Source of the DNA: an uncultured Shewanella sp.
Lineage (GTDB): Bacteria; Pseudomonadota; Gammaproteobacteria; Enterobacterales; Shewanellaceae
Assembly (NCBI RefSeq): GCF_947495455.1
Contig: NZ_CANLZC010000042.1
Location: 1-43,957, forward strand
Direction of reading: 5' to 3'
Length of the DNA: 43,957 nt
Shown: piece by piece, positions 23,425 to 32,977 of the stretch
How positions within the stretch are numbered: position 1 is the first letter of the stretch
Layout: the number at the start of each line of letters is the position of its first letter
The notes under the pieces: generated by a model
What the model saw: the letters and a program-made list of their open reading frames with translations, nothing else
Database searches by the model: none
Told to the model about the DNA's origin: nothing
Program-made: the position numbers and the translations under genes

Positions 23425-24741
23425 TTAAATAATCCCCATAAAAAGAGCAATTATCAACAACACTATGCTTAAACCCCAGATCCAAAAGAATGAATAACGG
23501 ATATGTTTACCCATTTTAAGTTCGGCAAGCCCGAGTCCAAGCCAAAGTGCGGGGGAAAAAGGGCTAATAAAGGTACCAAGAATATTACCGATGATCATGA
23601 CATAAATCGCCGATTGTGCACTGACACCCACACTTGAGGTGATTTGTTCAACAACGGGGACTAATGCGAAATAATAAGCATCGGTGTTTAAAATGAGTTC
23701 AAAAGGGGCGCCGAGAATACCAATGATGATATGTAAATAGGGCAAAATAGTATTAGGCAGAATAGCCACAATATCAAGCGCGAGGGCATTAAGCATTTTT
23801 GTGCCTGTTAAGATCCCTAAAAAAGCCCCAGCAGAGAGAATAATACATCCCATCAGTACAGCACTTGGCGCATGGGCTTTGATTCTATCCATTTGATCAC
23901 TCACTTTTGGATAATTAAGCGACAGGGCTAAACTCACGCCTATCATAAAAGTGAATCCTGAAGGGATAATGCCCCAAACAAGTAGAGTAATCACACCTAT
24001 GGTCAGTAAAACATTCATCGCGAGTTTTCTCGATGATCTATTGGATGACGTTGAGCTCATCGGTGAAATGAATGTGTTGCTAGGGTGAGTATTTTCCTCT
24101 TCAATGGGGGAAAGCGGTGGCAAGTTGGCGATACGACGTTTTTCTCGAACACCCAATACCATTGCCATTGGCACTAACAGGAGCAATGCAATGAATTGTA
24201 ATGGTACTAAAGGACGCCAGAGTTCAGTGGGATTCATCGACAGTAATGCCGCTGCGCGACCAATGGGGCCAGCCCAAGGCAGCATATTCATAATACTCGC
24301 ACTGGTTCCCACTAATAGCAGCAGTAAATAGGGACTCATTCGTAATCGCTTGTATAAGGGCAGTAGTGCAGGAATAGTGATGAGAAAAGTGGAGGCACCA
24401 GAGCCATCTAAATGTGCAATGGCCGCAATAAAGACGGTGCCGATGACAACCGATTGAATACTTCCATGAGATAGCGTTACCATTTTATTGATCATCGGTG
24501 TGAATAATCCCACATCATTCATGATCCCAAAATAAATAATGGCAAAAATAAACATGATGACAATAGGAAAGACTTTTTGGGTACCCGCATTAAAGTAAAG
24601 GCCAATATCGTGAATACTGGTACCTGCTACCAGAGCACCTATGATAGGTACAATAATTAATGCCGTAATTGGACTGGTTTTTTCTGTTAGCAGTAATCCA
24701 ACAATAGTGATAATGGTAATAAAGCCGATAAACCCGAGCAT
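23425..24741 (-). CDS. CitMHS-family (citrate-Mg2+:H+ symporter-type) transporter
   Basis: An inner-membrane carrier of 438 aa with about 12 hydrophobic helices and a hydrophilic loop in the middle (residues about 200-235, ending SSNRSSRKL). Motifs such as AHLDGSGASTFLITIPALLPLYKRL, MLPWAGPIGRAAAL, and the C-terminal AIYVMIIGNILGTFISPFSPALWLGLGLA are typical of CitM/CitH proteins, which import divalent-metal-citrate or related carboxylates with protons. AAGGAG lies 5 bases before the ATG. It is transcribed alone, away from the Pho-box-controlled lipoprotein. The family is secure; the exact substrate is not. Confidence 0.9.
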   Translation of the reverse strand: MLGFIGFITIITIVGLLLTEKTSPITALIIVPIIGALVAGTSIHDIGLYFNAGTQKVFPIVIMFIFAIIYFGIMNDVGLFTPMINKMVTLSHGSIQSVVIGTVFIAAIAHLDGSGASTFLITIPALLPLYKRLRMSPYLLLLLVGTSASIMNMLPWAGPIGRAAALLSMNPTELWRPLVPLQFIALLLLVPMAMVLGVREKRRIANLPPLSPIEEENTHPSNTFISPMSSTSSNRSSRKLAMNVLLTIGVITLLVWGIIPSGFTFMIGVSLALSLNYPKVSDQMDRIKAHAPSAVLMGCIILSAGAFLGILTGTKMLNALALDIVAILPNTILPYLHIIIGILGAPFELILNTDAYYFALVPVVEQITSSVGVSAQSAIYVMIIGNILGTFISPFSPALWLGLGLAELKMGKHIRYSFFWIWGLSIVLLIIALFMGII

Positions 24742-25114
24742 GGCGACTCCTTCATTTTAGTTGTTGTTTGGTGTTGGACCCATGCGCAGCCCATCAGAAT
24801 GATTATTTTACGTGGCATTGAAATGTGTGATGACACATTTCAATTCATTGTTTGCCTGTCATGTTTTCAAAGGATCTCACAATAAAAGGGACCTTAATAA
24901 AAACACAAGTGCTTATGACTATTTAGGTTTTAATCCCTGTCAAACGGCATTTAAATGTACTTTTTTCGTTTCATTTAATTGTCATTTCGTTGTCATATAG
25001 GTTTCTTTGTTATGTTTTATGCTGAGTTTTATTTTTTATTGAGTGACGCGCCAAAGTGTGACGGATGAAATATTCATAAAAACCGCAAATGATATTTAAG
25101 GAATGACAATATAA
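24742..25114. other. Divergent intergenic region between the CitMHS gene and the Pho-controlled gene
   Basis: The region of 373 bases holds the Pho box promoter on the right and the leader of the CitMHS gene on the left. A 62-codon plus-strand frame at 24812-25000 runs through the Pho box and is not credible. AAGGA sits 12 bases before the ATG at 25115, a longer gap than usual. Confidence 0.6.
24968..25016 (+). promoter_or_regulatory. Pho box and promoter (PhoB-dependent) for the 25115 lipoprotein gene
   Basis: TTGTCAT-N4-TTGTCAT (24979-24985 and 24990-24996) is a near-ideal Pho box with 11-bp periodicity; the known consensus is two CTGTCAT-like repeats 4 bases apart. A weaker third repeat, GTTTCAT, lies one period upstream at 24968-24974. 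The 22-bp box ends at 25000, and after exactly 10 bases comes TATGTT (25011-25016), a -10-like element at the spacing used by E. coli PhoB promoters. No good -35 is present, as expected when PhoB takes its place. The predicted leader is about 90 bases. Confidence 0.8.
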
Positions 25115-26920
25115 ATGAAAGCAATAAGACTGATATTAACGATCCTATTTTCGAGCCTGTTATTGATGGCTTGTGAAGATAATACTGAAGATAAGATTGT
25201 AAGTTATGAAAGCCATGCGTCTTTGAGTTCGCTGGCACCTGCCACATCTACGGTGTCTTCAAATGAGTCATGTGACGACGATCTTTGTATTCAGTCAAGT
25301 GAATTTTCAATGCAGCTCATTGCGCGATATGCTTCTAACGCCTTTGGAGTCAGTGCGGCTGAAATTGTCGATTATCATGAGGCATCAAAACAGATTTTTG
25401 TGGTGAATGCGCAAAGTGGGCGCGTAGATATATTGGATGCATCATTGTTGGCTAGCGCGACACCAGTGACTGCTGAGCAAGCGCTTGTGCTTGATAATAT
25501 GATGAAAATAGGCGAGGTTGATGTTATTGAGGATCTTGATCTCACAGGTCTAGGCGGCATAAATAGTTTGAGCCTTTATCAAGATCTGTTGGCGGTGGCG
25601 GTTGAGCGGGAAGATGAATATGGTAACCTCAAGCAAGGCAAGGGGCTGGTGGCTTTTTATCGCCTAACGGAGGAAGGAAGCCTGGAGTTTCTTCATGGGG
25701 TTGAAGTGGGTTACTTACCTGATAATGTCGCTTTTACGCACAATGGCACTCAGCTCCTGGTTGCCAATGAAGGTGAGCCCAATGATGACTATACTGTGGA
25801 TCCCGTCGGTAGTATTTCAGTGATTGATATTGTCGATAATACACCTGTCACACAGGCGATACATATTCATTTTACCGATTTTAATCAAGGAGCGGCGCGT
25901 TTTGATGAAGTGAGTGCTTTTATCAAAATCAATGGCCCTAATGCCAGTGTGGCGCAGGATTTAGAACCTGAATACATCAGCGTGAGTGAAAATAGTCAAA
26001 TGGCTTATGTGAGCTTGCAAGAAAATAATGCCATTGCTGTAATTGATTTACAGACTATGACCATTGAGGCGCTATGGCCCTTAGGGTTGAAAGACTTTGG
26101 GCTGGCTATGAATAGTATTGATGCCAGCGATAAAGATGAAGGTATTAATATTCGGCCTTACTCAGGTGTGTATGGCCTATACCAGCCCGATACCCTCGCG
26201 ACCTATCAGTGGAATAATGCTGATTTTATTGTCTCGGCTAACGAAGGAGACGCCCGTGATTATGAGGGTTTTTCAGAAGCGGTACGGGCGAAAGACTTAT
26301 CACTCATTACTGAGCATCCGCAATATTTAGCCGTGCAAGATAGCACCCAACTGGGGCGTTTGAAAGTCACCACCAGTATGGGGGATCACAATGGTGATGG
26401 TGATTATGAGCAGTTGATAAGCTTTGGTGGACGATCATTTTCTATTTGGGATCAAAATGGGCTATTAGTGTTTGATAGCGGTAGTGATTTTGCGCGAATC
26501 ACGGCGGCTGTGCTAGGAGAGCATTTTAATAATAATAATGATAAGAGTAAAGGCGATAGCCGCAGTGATGATAAAGGGTCAGAGCCTGAAGCCTTAGCTC
26601 TGGGTCAGGTGAACCGTCGGCATTATGCCTTTATTGGCTTAGAGCGTGTGGGTGGAGTCATGATTTATGATGTGACCAATCCATTTGATGTGTCTTTTGT
26701 TGATTACGTGATTAATCGAGACATGGATATGGATTTTTCTATCGATGAAAAAGACATGGATGGGCAGGATATCGTGGGCGATCCCAGTGCAGTCGGGGAT
26801 TTAGGGCCAGAAGGGATGACATTTATTTCAGCCGATAAAAGTCCATTAGGAAAAGCATTATTATTGATTGCTAATGAGGTCAGTGGCAGTACCAGTGTGT
26901 ATCAATTAACCCATGAATAA
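25115..26920 (+). CDS. Choice-of-anchor I-type beta-propeller lipoprotein, probably phosphate-starvation induced
   Basis: A 601-aa lipoprotein with a type II signal peptide ending in the lipobox LLMAC (Cys20). The mature part matches the choice-of-anchor I family, which is propeller-like and sometimes annotated as alkaline-phosphatase- or phytase-related. Key stretches are LPDNVAFTHNGTQLLVANEGEPNDDY, GSISVID, EPEYISVSENSQMAYVSLQENNAIAVIDL, VSANEGDARDY and LGPEGMTFISADKSP. It has many Asp residues that could bind calcium. The Pho box upstream suggests PhoB induction under phosphate limitation and a role in releasing or binding extracellular phosphate compounds. The family call is firm; enzymatic activity is not shown. 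It is a single-gene unit. Confidence 0.85.
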   Translation: MKAIRLILTILFSSLLLMACEDNTEDKIVSYESHASLSSLAPATSTVSSNESCDDDLCIQSSEFSMQLIARYASNAFGVSAAEIVDYHEASKQIFVVNAQSGRVDILDASLLASATPVTAEQALVLDNMMKIGEVDVIEDLDLTGLGGINSLSLYQDLLAVAVEREDEYGNLKQGKGLVAFYRLTEEGSLEFLHGVEVGYLPDNVAFTHNGTQLLVANEGEPNDDYTVDPVGSISVIDIVDNTPVTQAIHIHFTDFNQGAARFDEVSAFIKINGPNASVAQDLEPEYISVSENSQMAYVSLQENNAIAVIDLQTMTIEALWPLGLKDFGLAMNSIDASDKDEGINIRPYSGVYGLYQPDTLATYQWNNADFIVSANEGDARDYEGFSEAVRAKDLSLITEHPQYLAVQDSTQLGRLKVTTSMGDHNGDGDYEQLISFGGRSFSIWDQNGLLVFDSGSDFARITAAVLGEHFNNNNDKSKGDSRSDDKGSEPEALALGQVNRRHYAFIGLERVGGVMIYDVTNPFDVSFVDYVINRDMDMDFSIDEKDMDGQDIVGDPSAVGDLGPEGMTFISADKSPLGKALLLIANEVSGSTSVYQLTHE

Positions 26921-27063
26921 ATCATTAGGTGTGGCCTGAGAGGCAATGCAGTAGAGTGGACTTAATCGATCACTCTACTGATGCTGAAGGGGCTGACTAT
27001 TCTAAGTCATTTTCATTCATCATCGGGATTAGTAAAATTATCACCATCACCACCATCATTATC

Positions 27064-28896
27064 CTACCACTCATCAAATGCACTTGAGTCATCGTCTGTT
27101 TGCTCGATATTGGATGAGGGAATGCCCGCATCTTCATAGGCCTCAATATCGTCGTCTGAACTACTAAAGGCATAAATAAACTTCGCACCCATAGCGTCGC
27201 TATCGTCAGGATCTATGCCGACCGCCTCGGCATAGTCCTGAATGCTGTCAATTTTAAAGTCTTTTACTGCGTCGCTATCACCAACATCTAGGCTGCCATC
27301 GATGACATATGGATACATGATGACATCCCATTCTAGGCCGCCCTCGGAGATGGTGAGGTTGTCCTCTAACCATTCTTGGGTAACGGTTGCAAAGGTTTTA
27401 GAATCGGGTACCGACGTGGGATCAGACAGCACGTCAGCAATATAGTTAAAATAACCGTCGGGGTAGACGATACCATCCTCGGGGCGGCCTGTGAGAAAGA
27501 CCACCTGAAAACCATTTGCGATGTATTCATCTACTGTGTCTTTCGCAGTCTCCCAAAAGGTTGGACTGAATCCATCATAGCCGTCATTGAAGTAGTCTTC
27601 TTGTGCACCATCATCTATTACCGTGCCATCGATATCAAAAATCACGACGGGGTCGTCGTAGTTATAGCCAACATCGTTAGGATCATCCTCTACTGCGCCA
27701 ACAGCGATTAAGAGCTCAACAATGCCTTCAGCTTCATCTTCTGCTGCGTCATATATGTCATCGACAACATCTTCTGCCGTGTCTGTGACATCGTCCCATG
27801 CGTCATCTACTGCGTCTGTGAAGTCGTCCCACCAACTGCTGTCTTTATGTGGAGGATGAAAAGTGGCTTGTTCAAGGATTGCTAATGTTGTGAAATCTGG
27901 TCTTTGTGAGGCTGCCACATAGGTTCCCCCTGCTGCCGATGGAGAATACATATCTTCGGCCGCTGCGCCGCCAGAATAACCGCCACCACCACTGCCGCCA
28001 TGATTATAGGCGCAAGCTCCATTTCCCTCATCATTTATGCTTATTTTTTGTTTATCATCGTCTAGATTGTGCCATAAACTGGCATTGAGATCATAATCAT
28101 CTAGCGTGCTGTCGACGCAGCCTCCCGCGCCGCCAAGGTGATTATGATCGTTAACATCGATATTCACTTCTTGACCAAAAGAGTCGTGGGCAACGGCTTC
28201 TTGGTGCCGTGAGTATACGACAGAGCCGCTGCCACCATCGCTGTTGGGACTTGCGCCGCCACCGCCCCCAGCACTGATGAGGACATTGCTAAAACTGGGT
28301 GAATGCTCAAGAGGTGATTGCGTCATTAAATAAGTGGCTGCGCCCCCACCGCCCACCATAATCTCATCACCCGTATCGGTTATAGAGGTTGTATTGCTTC
28401 CTGACTGACCCTGTGCCCAATGTACTTCATAGGTTTGATACGTTTCATAATAGTCTTCAAATGTCGTCGAGTAGATACCGATAGAGCCTCTGCCACCTTG
28501 GTGGTTATCGGTGTCGCCACCATCAGCGCCTTTGGCGATGAACATGATAGGACTTGAGCGTGAGGCCCTGATGTTGTGGGTGGGGTCTATATCGTGATTA
28601 ATTGAATGATAGACATCATGCCAAAGGTTGGTGGTGGTCTCAGTACTGGGTAAGGTGCAGCGAAGGATATTACTTTCCTCAGTATCGGTTTGTATTAATT
28701 CACATTGCTCATTGGCATTGAAGTTTCCTTGAGAATAACTGGAACTGTCACCATAAGTTGTTTCTGGTGTTGTGACTGCTCTATATTCATCATTACAGGC
28801 GGTTAATAATAACGAAGATATAAGGCTTAGAGTGAATACTTTTGATGGGTCAAGATATTGAATTTTAAGGGTAAAAAATGTCAGCTTTGGTACCAT
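27064..28896 (-). CDS. Lipoprotein with glycine-rich domain and C-terminal lipin/LNS2-like HAD phosphatase domain
   Basis: A 610-aa lipoprotein; the lipobox LLLTAC puts the lipidated Cys at residue 34. Residues about 110-330 are rich in Gly clusters (GGGGA, AGGGGGAS, GGSGGGGYSGG), like secreted glycine-rich domains. Residues about 350-405 form a long acidic, probably helical stretch of repeated D-D-x-x-D-x-A units. The C-terminal HAD-like domain has the nucleophile motif FDIDGT (Asp421, Asp423) and FLTGRPEDG. KFIYAFSSSDDDIEAYEDAGIP recalls the GFGNRxTDxxAYxxVGIP signature of lipin/LNS2 phosphatidate phosphatases. A secreted phosphatase is suggested. After the TAG stop the frame stays open for 16 more Asp/Gly-rich codons. 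The start lacks a strong ribosome site. Confidence 0.72.
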   Translation of the reverse strand: MVPKLTFFTLKIQYLDPSKVFTLSLISSLLLTACNDEYRAVTTPETTYGDSSSYSQGNFNANEQCELIQTDTEESNILRCTLPSTETTTNLWHDVYHSINHDIDPTHNIRASRSSPIMFIAKGADGGDTDNHQGGRGSIGIYSTTFEDYYETYQTYEVHWAQGQSGSNTTSITDTGDEIMVGGGGAATYLMTQSPLEHSPSFSNVLISAGGGGGASPNSDGGSGSVVYSRHQEAVAHDSFGQEVNIDVNDHNHLGGAGGCVDSTLDDYDLNASLWHNLDDDKQKISINDEGNGACAYNHGGSGGGGYSGGAAAEDMYSPSAAGGTYVAASQRPDFTTLAILEQATFHPPHKDSSWWDDFTDAVDDAWDDVTDTAEDVVDDIYDAAEDEAEGIVELLIAVGAVEDDPNDVGYNYDDPVVIFDIDGTVIDDGAQEDYFNDGYDGFSPTFWETAKDTVDEYIANGFQVVFLTGRPEDGIVYPDGYFNYIADVLSDPTSVPDSKTFATVTQEWLEDNLTISEGGLEWDVIMYPYVIDGSLDVGDSDAVKDFKIDSIQDYAEAVGIDPDDSDAMGAKFIYAFSSSDDDIEAYEDAGIPSSNIEQTDDDSSAFDEW

Positions 28897-29097
28897 ATTA
28901 AACTCACTATAGAGGTTGATTTGGGGGATAACAACTCAGTAAGTTTAGAGGTGGGTAACATAAATTCAACTTTATATTGATGTTTTGTTATCATTTGATT
29001 GTCGTGAGCTGAATAGTGATTTGGCAAGGCTTAAACATTGGTTTAGCAAAAGTGTATAAAGGCATGGTGATAAATTGCAACGCACTCAGGTGTGAAA

Positions 29098-29142
29098 CCG
29101 CAACCTAAACGTTGCGGATGGCGCTACGGATTAATGTAGCGC
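29098..29142. terminator. Two tandem perfect hairpins between genes
   Basis: CCGCAAC/GTTGCGG (29098-29117, loop CTAAAC) and GCGCTAC/GTAGCGC (29121-29142, loop of 8) stand 3 bases apart. They lie downstream of the minus-strand hypothetical gene ending at 29168. On the plus strand the second stem is followed by TTATTTTG. They probably terminate transcription or protect the 3' end of the minus-strand message, although the T run on that strand is weak. Confidence 0.55.
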
Positions 29143-29167
29143 TTATTTTGTATTGGCGTCTAATGCA

Positions 29168-29515
29168 TTAAAAACCGCGAGGCAATTGACCTTGTCCAGC
29201 CAATTTTTGGCGCCATAACTCTTTTGGCGTTTGTCCTGCTGCCTTTGTTGTTTGTGTTTTGGCAACCTTGATTGTTTTGGCTTTTGGTGCTGTTTGTGCT
29301 TTGTCGACGATTGGCGCCGAGTTTTCGGCTTTATCTGTGGTATTTTCAGCGTTAAATTCTGCAAGCATAGATTCTAATTCACTGAAACGTATGGATTTAC
29401 CGCCATCGATTTTGTACCAGCTTCCTTTTTGCTCAATAGTGACCTTTTGGCCTTGTTGGCTTGATAAAAAGCCTTCAAGTTGGCTGATAACTTCTTCTTT
29501 GGTCAGTTTAGACAT
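29168..29515 (-). CDS. Small conserved-looking hypothetical protein
   Basis: A 115-aa protein, not assigned to a named family. The N-terminal 50 residues (KEEVISQLEGFLSSQQGQKVTIEQ, then WYKIDGGKSIRFSELESMLAEF) read like a compact alpha/beta domain. A Lys/Ala/Thr-rich flexible linker (residues 65-95) and a conserved-looking basic end, PKELWRQKLAGQGQLPRGF, follow. No signal peptide is present. The lysine-rich linker could contact nucleic acid, but nothing proves it. It is transcribed alone, divergently from the Nif3-like gene across 220 bases. Confidence 0.7.
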   Translation of the reverse strand: MSKLTKEEVISQLEGFLSSQQGQKVTIEQKGSWYKIDGGKSIRFSELESMLAEFNAENTTDKAENSAPIVDKAQTAPKAKTIKVAKTQTTKAAGQTPKELWRQKLAGQGQLPRGF

Positions 29516-29735
29516 AGTTGTAACCTGTTAATTTTTTATGTGTACATAACGAATTGGCGTGATTTTATAGGGTAAAGTACTCTCATGTCCAATTTTCGGT
29601 GAAATTCGCGACTTTTTGTTGTGCTTTGTTGGGTTTTTGAGCGATAAAGGCAAAGTGTTGGGTAAGTCATGGAACAATCAAGTAGATCGGTTACAATAAA
29701 GGTTTATGCATCGTCTTGGGAGTTATGGCTATCTT

Positions 29736-30500
29736 ATGTTACGTACTGAATTAACAGATTATTTGTCTTCTTATTTAAATATTAATGCCTTTAAAGATTA
29801 TGCGCCTAATGGACTGCAGGTCGAGGGAGGGCAAGAAGTCAACACTATTGTGACTGGGGTGACAGCTTGTCAGGCGTTAATTGATGAAGCCATTGCATTA
29901 AAGGCTGATGCACTGCTTGTTCATCATGGTTTTTTTTGGAAAAATGAGCCAGAAGTGATCACTGGCATGAAGCAAAAACGTATTAAAGCTTTGCTTGAAA
30001 ATAACATTAATTTATACGGGTATCATTTGCCGTTAGATGCCCATCCTGAAGTGGGTAATAATGTGGAACTCGGCCGACAGCTTGCATTTGAGAATATTGA
30101 AGCGGTTGACAATATTGCAGGGTTATCAACGCCAGGTTTGTTATGGAAAGGCACATTACCTGAAAAAATGTTGGCCAGTGACTTCTCTGCGTTTCTAAGA
30201 GCAGTGTTGAATCGTAAGGCATTGCATTTGGGGGATGAGGATCAAACAATCGCCTCGGTTGCATGGTGTACGGGTGGCGCCCAAGATTATATTGATTTAG
30301 CGGCGCAGTTAGGTGTAGATGCCTTTATCAGTGGAGAAGCCTCTGAGCGTACCTATCATTGTGCCATTGAGCAAAATATTCATTACTTTGGTGCGGGACA
30401 TCACGCTACTGAACGTTATGGTATTCAAGCATTAGGTCGACATTTGAAGGAAAAGTTTGGCTTGACGCATCACTTTATCGATATTGATAATCCAGTGTAA
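29736..30500 (+). CDS. Nif3-like dinuclear metal centre protein (YbgI type)
   Basis: A 254-aa member of the Nif3/YbgI family of hexameric ring proteins with a dinuclear metal site. Typical blocks are YAPNGLQVEG, VTGVTACQALIDEAI, ADALLVHHGFFWKNEP (metal-binding His pair), YHLPLDAHPEVGNN, and near the C-terminus GEASERTYHCA and GAGHHATERYG (further ligands). The cellular role is not settled; links to metal-dependent hydrolysis and NAD/folate metabolism have been suggested. The ATG at 29736 is preferred over 29706 because homologues begin close to MLRTELTDYL, although GGGAG stands 13 bases away. Confidence 0.9.
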   Translation: MLRTELTDYLSSYLNINAFKDYAPNGLQVEGGQEVNTIVTGVTACQALIDEAIALKADALLVHHGFFWKNEPEVITGMKQKRIKALLENNINLYGYHLPLDAHPEVGNNVELGRQLAFENIEAVDNIAGLSTPGLLWKGTLPEKMLASDFSAFLRAVLNRKALHLGDEDQTIASVAWCTGGAQDYIDLAAQLGVDAFISGEASERTYHCAIEQNIHYFGAGHHATERYGIQALGRHLKEKFGLTHHFIDIDNPV

Positions 30501-30664
30501 TAGCTTGCTATTACTCTAAATTTTGTTGGTTTTTTATTTTTAGTCTCGTGTGAGTGGATCATTGTTATATGGGGTTGTTAAAAAGAATGCTTAAGTTATT
30601 CAATGAAGAGTATGCATCTAAGCCAAGCGTTAGAAAATAAAAAAGAAATCCTTATTGTATAATT

Positions 30665-30698
30665 AAAAAAGCCGCTCTTATTAAAGAGACGGCTTTTT
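30665..30698. terminator. Bidirectional terminator between the Nif3-like gene and metG
   Basis: AAAAAAGCCGCTCTT pairs with AAGAGACGGCTTTTT, with one bulged A and a loop of about 4 bases. A and T runs flank the stem, so it can act for both the plus-strand Nif3-like gene and the convergent metG gene. Confidence 0.85.
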
Positions 30699-30753
30699 AT
30701 TTGTGTTATATCTGTGATTGAGGGAGCCTCAGTCACGGGGTTAACAGTGCGGG

Positions 30754-32817
30754 TTATTTCACTTTCATACCAGGCTCGGCACCTTCATGGGGCTCCATAA
30801 TCCATAGATCTTTTCCACCTGAGCCAGCGGCTAATACCATGCCTTCTGAAGTGCCAAAGCGCATCTCACGAGGAGCAAGGTTTGCGACCATCACAGTGAG
30901 CTTGCCTTCTAAATCTTCAGGCGCGTAAGCCGATTTGATACCTGCAAAAACTTGCTTAGTTTCGCCGCCTAAATCCAGCTCTAAACGCAGTAACTTCTTG
31001 GCTTCTTTCACATGCTCTGCTTTGGCGATACGGGCAATGCGCAAGTCAATTTTAGCAAAGTCATCAAAGCTAATTTCTGGACTAATAGGATCTTGTTCTA
31101 GCGGCGATAAGGTTGAGGCAGTGTTTGTTGCCTTTTTAGAGGCGCTTTGTTCAGTCTCTTTGGCCACAGAAAGATTTTCTGTTGATGCATCGGTGATAGC
31201 TTGAATATTTTTCATATCAACACGCTGCATTAAGGCTTTAAAAGGTTTAATTTCATGCCCTGTGAGATCCATATTTAATGTATCCCAAGTGAGTGTTAAT
31301 TGTAAAAAAGCTTCCACATCGCCAGCAAGCTTAGGTAATACAGGTTTTAGGTAGGTACACAAAATACGGAATAAATTCAGTGCATGGCTACAAACTTGAT
31401 GAGCTTGCGCTTGTGTGTCTTCTTGTTTGATCAGCTGCCAAGGGGCAGCTTCAGCCACATAAGCATTGGCTAAATCCGCCAGCGCCATGATTTCGCGCAT
31501 GGCTTTACCGTATTCACGGGTTTCGTAAAATTCGGCAATGATGTCTTGTTTGGCTAAAAAGGTCTCTGTGAGGCTATCATCGGTAACTGATGTTAATTTG
31601 CCATCAAAACGTTTGCTAATAAAACCTGCCGTGCGAGAAGCCAAATTGACGAGCTTACCTACAAGATCAGAGTTGACTCGTTGAGCGAAATCTTCAAGAT
31701 TTAAATCTAAGTCATCAATACGGCTACTGAGCTTGGCAGCATAGTAATAACGTAAGTATTCTGGGTTTAAATGATCTAAATAGGTGCGCGCCTTAATGAA
31801 AGTGCCTTTTGATTTAGACATTTTAGCCCCATTGACTGTGACATAACCGTGAGCATAAACGTTGCTGGGTTTACGTAGCCCTGCACCTTCTAACATGGCC
31901 GGCCAAAAGAGGCTATGGAAGTAGACAATGTCTTTTCCTATGAAATGATAGACTTCTGCGTCTGAGTCTTTGGCCCAAAAATCATCAAAATTGATATCAC
32001 CGCGTTTGTCACACAAGTTTTTGAAAGATCCCATGTAACCGATAGGGGCGTCCAACCAAACATAGAAAAATTTACCCGGTGCATTTGGGATTTCAAAACC
32101 AAAATAGGGGGCATCACGGGAAATATCCCATTGTTGTAATCCTTGCTCAAACCACTCATTGAGCTTATTGGCCATTTCAGCCTGCAAAGAGCCTGAATTA
32201 ATCCACTCTTTTAACATGTTTTCAAAGGCGGGTAAGTCAAAAAAGAAATGCTCAGAGTCTTTCATGATGGGCGTCGCACCGGATACCGCAGATTTTGGAT
32301 TGATTAAATCTGTCGTGCTATAAGTGGCGCCACAATTGTCACAGTTATCGCCGTATTGGTCGTCTGAGTGGCAGCGCGGACAGGTACCTTTGACAAAACG
32401 ATCGGGTAAAAACATTGACTTTTCAGGATCAAATAACTGTGAGATGGTTTTGGTTTTGATGTAACCACCTTCACGTAATTTTAAATAAATATCACTGGCA
32501 AGGGCTTTGTTTTCTTCGCTATGGGTGCTGTGAAAGTTATCAAATTGAATATTGAAATCAGCAAAGTCTTGTTGGTGCTCTTGTTGAACCTGGGCAATCA
32601 TGGCTTCAGGCGCAATTCCCATTTGTTGTGCCTTAAGCATAATGGGTGTGCCATGGGCATCATCGGCACAAATATAATAGCATTCATGGCCACGCAATTT
32701 TTGGTAGCGTGACCAGATGTCTGTTTGAATATATTCCAACATATGCCCTAAATGTATGGGGCCGTTGGCATAGGGAAGTGCACTTGTCACTAATATTTTA
32801 CGTTGTGAATTAGCCAT
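30754..32817 (-). CDS. metG: Methionyl-tRNA synthetase
   Basis: Charges tRNA-Met with methionine in the cytoplasm. The protein is 687 aa, full length for the E. coli-like dimeric form. The class I signatures are HLGH (residues 22-25) and KMSKS (residues 332-336). A zinc-binding CPRC...CDNC knuckle lies near residues 145-161. After a Ser/Thr/Ala-rich linker, the C-terminal EMAP/Trbp111-like tRNA-binding domain (from about residue 585, [14 protein letters not shown] to the end) is present and allows dimerisation. It is divergent from apbC across 160 bases, as in other gammaproteobacteria. Confidence 0.98.
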   Translation of the reverse strand: MANSQRKILVTSALPYANGPIHLGHMLEYIQTDIWSRYQKLRGHECYYICADDAHGTPIMLKAQQMGIAPEAMIAQVQQEHQQDFADFNIQFDNFHSTHSEENKALASDIYLKLREGGYIKTKTISQLFDPEKSMFLPDRFVKGTCPRCHSDDQYGDNCDNCGATYSTTDLINPKSAVSGATPIMKDSEHFFFDLPAFENMLKEWINSGSLQAEMANKLNEWFEQGLQQWDISRDAPYFGFEIPNAPGKFFYVWLDAPIGYMGSFKNLCDKRGDINFDDFWAKDSDAEVYHFIGKDIVYFHSLFWPAMLEGAGLRKPSNVYAHGYVTVNGAKMSKSKGTFIKARTYLDHLNPEYLRYYYAAKLSSRIDDLDLNLEDFAQRVNSDLVGKLVNLASRTAGFISKRFDGKLTSVTDDSLTETFLAKQDIIAEFYETREYGKAMREIMALADLANAYVAEAAPWQLIKQEDTQAQAHQVCSHALNLFRILCTYLKPVLPKLAGDVEAFLQLTLTWDTLNMDLTGHEIKPFKALMQRVDMKNIQAITDASTENLSVAKETEQSASKKATNTASTLSPLEQDPISPEISFDDFAKIDLRIARIAKAEHVKEAKKLLRLELDLGGETKQVFAGIKSAYAPEDLEGKLTVMVANLAPREMRFGTSEGMVLAAGSGGKDLWIMEPHEGAEPGMKVK

Positions 32818-32977
32818 CTTGTCTCTAAATTGTGTGATGCTTAGAAAGTATGGGATAGATACTAACCGATCCGTTGAAGACTTTCATTAAAAGCTGATGT
32901 AAGTGGATTAAATTCAGACTAATGTTTGCTTTAATATCTGCTACAATTGCTCAACTTTTATTTTAGGGAGTGATATT

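Noticed and set aside
24812..25000. Plus-strand open frame of 62 codons
   Set aside because: It ends inside the Pho box and has no ribosome site or recognisable domain.
28901..28918. Resemblance to a T7 phage promoter (ACTCACTATAG)
   Set aside because: Only the second half matches, no phage genes are near, and the match points away from the adjacent gene; it is likely coincidence.
28985..29005. Possible second Pho box before the HAD lipoprotein
   Set aside because: TTGTTAT and TTGTCGT are 14 bases apart instead of 11 and face the wrong way for the minus-strand gene.
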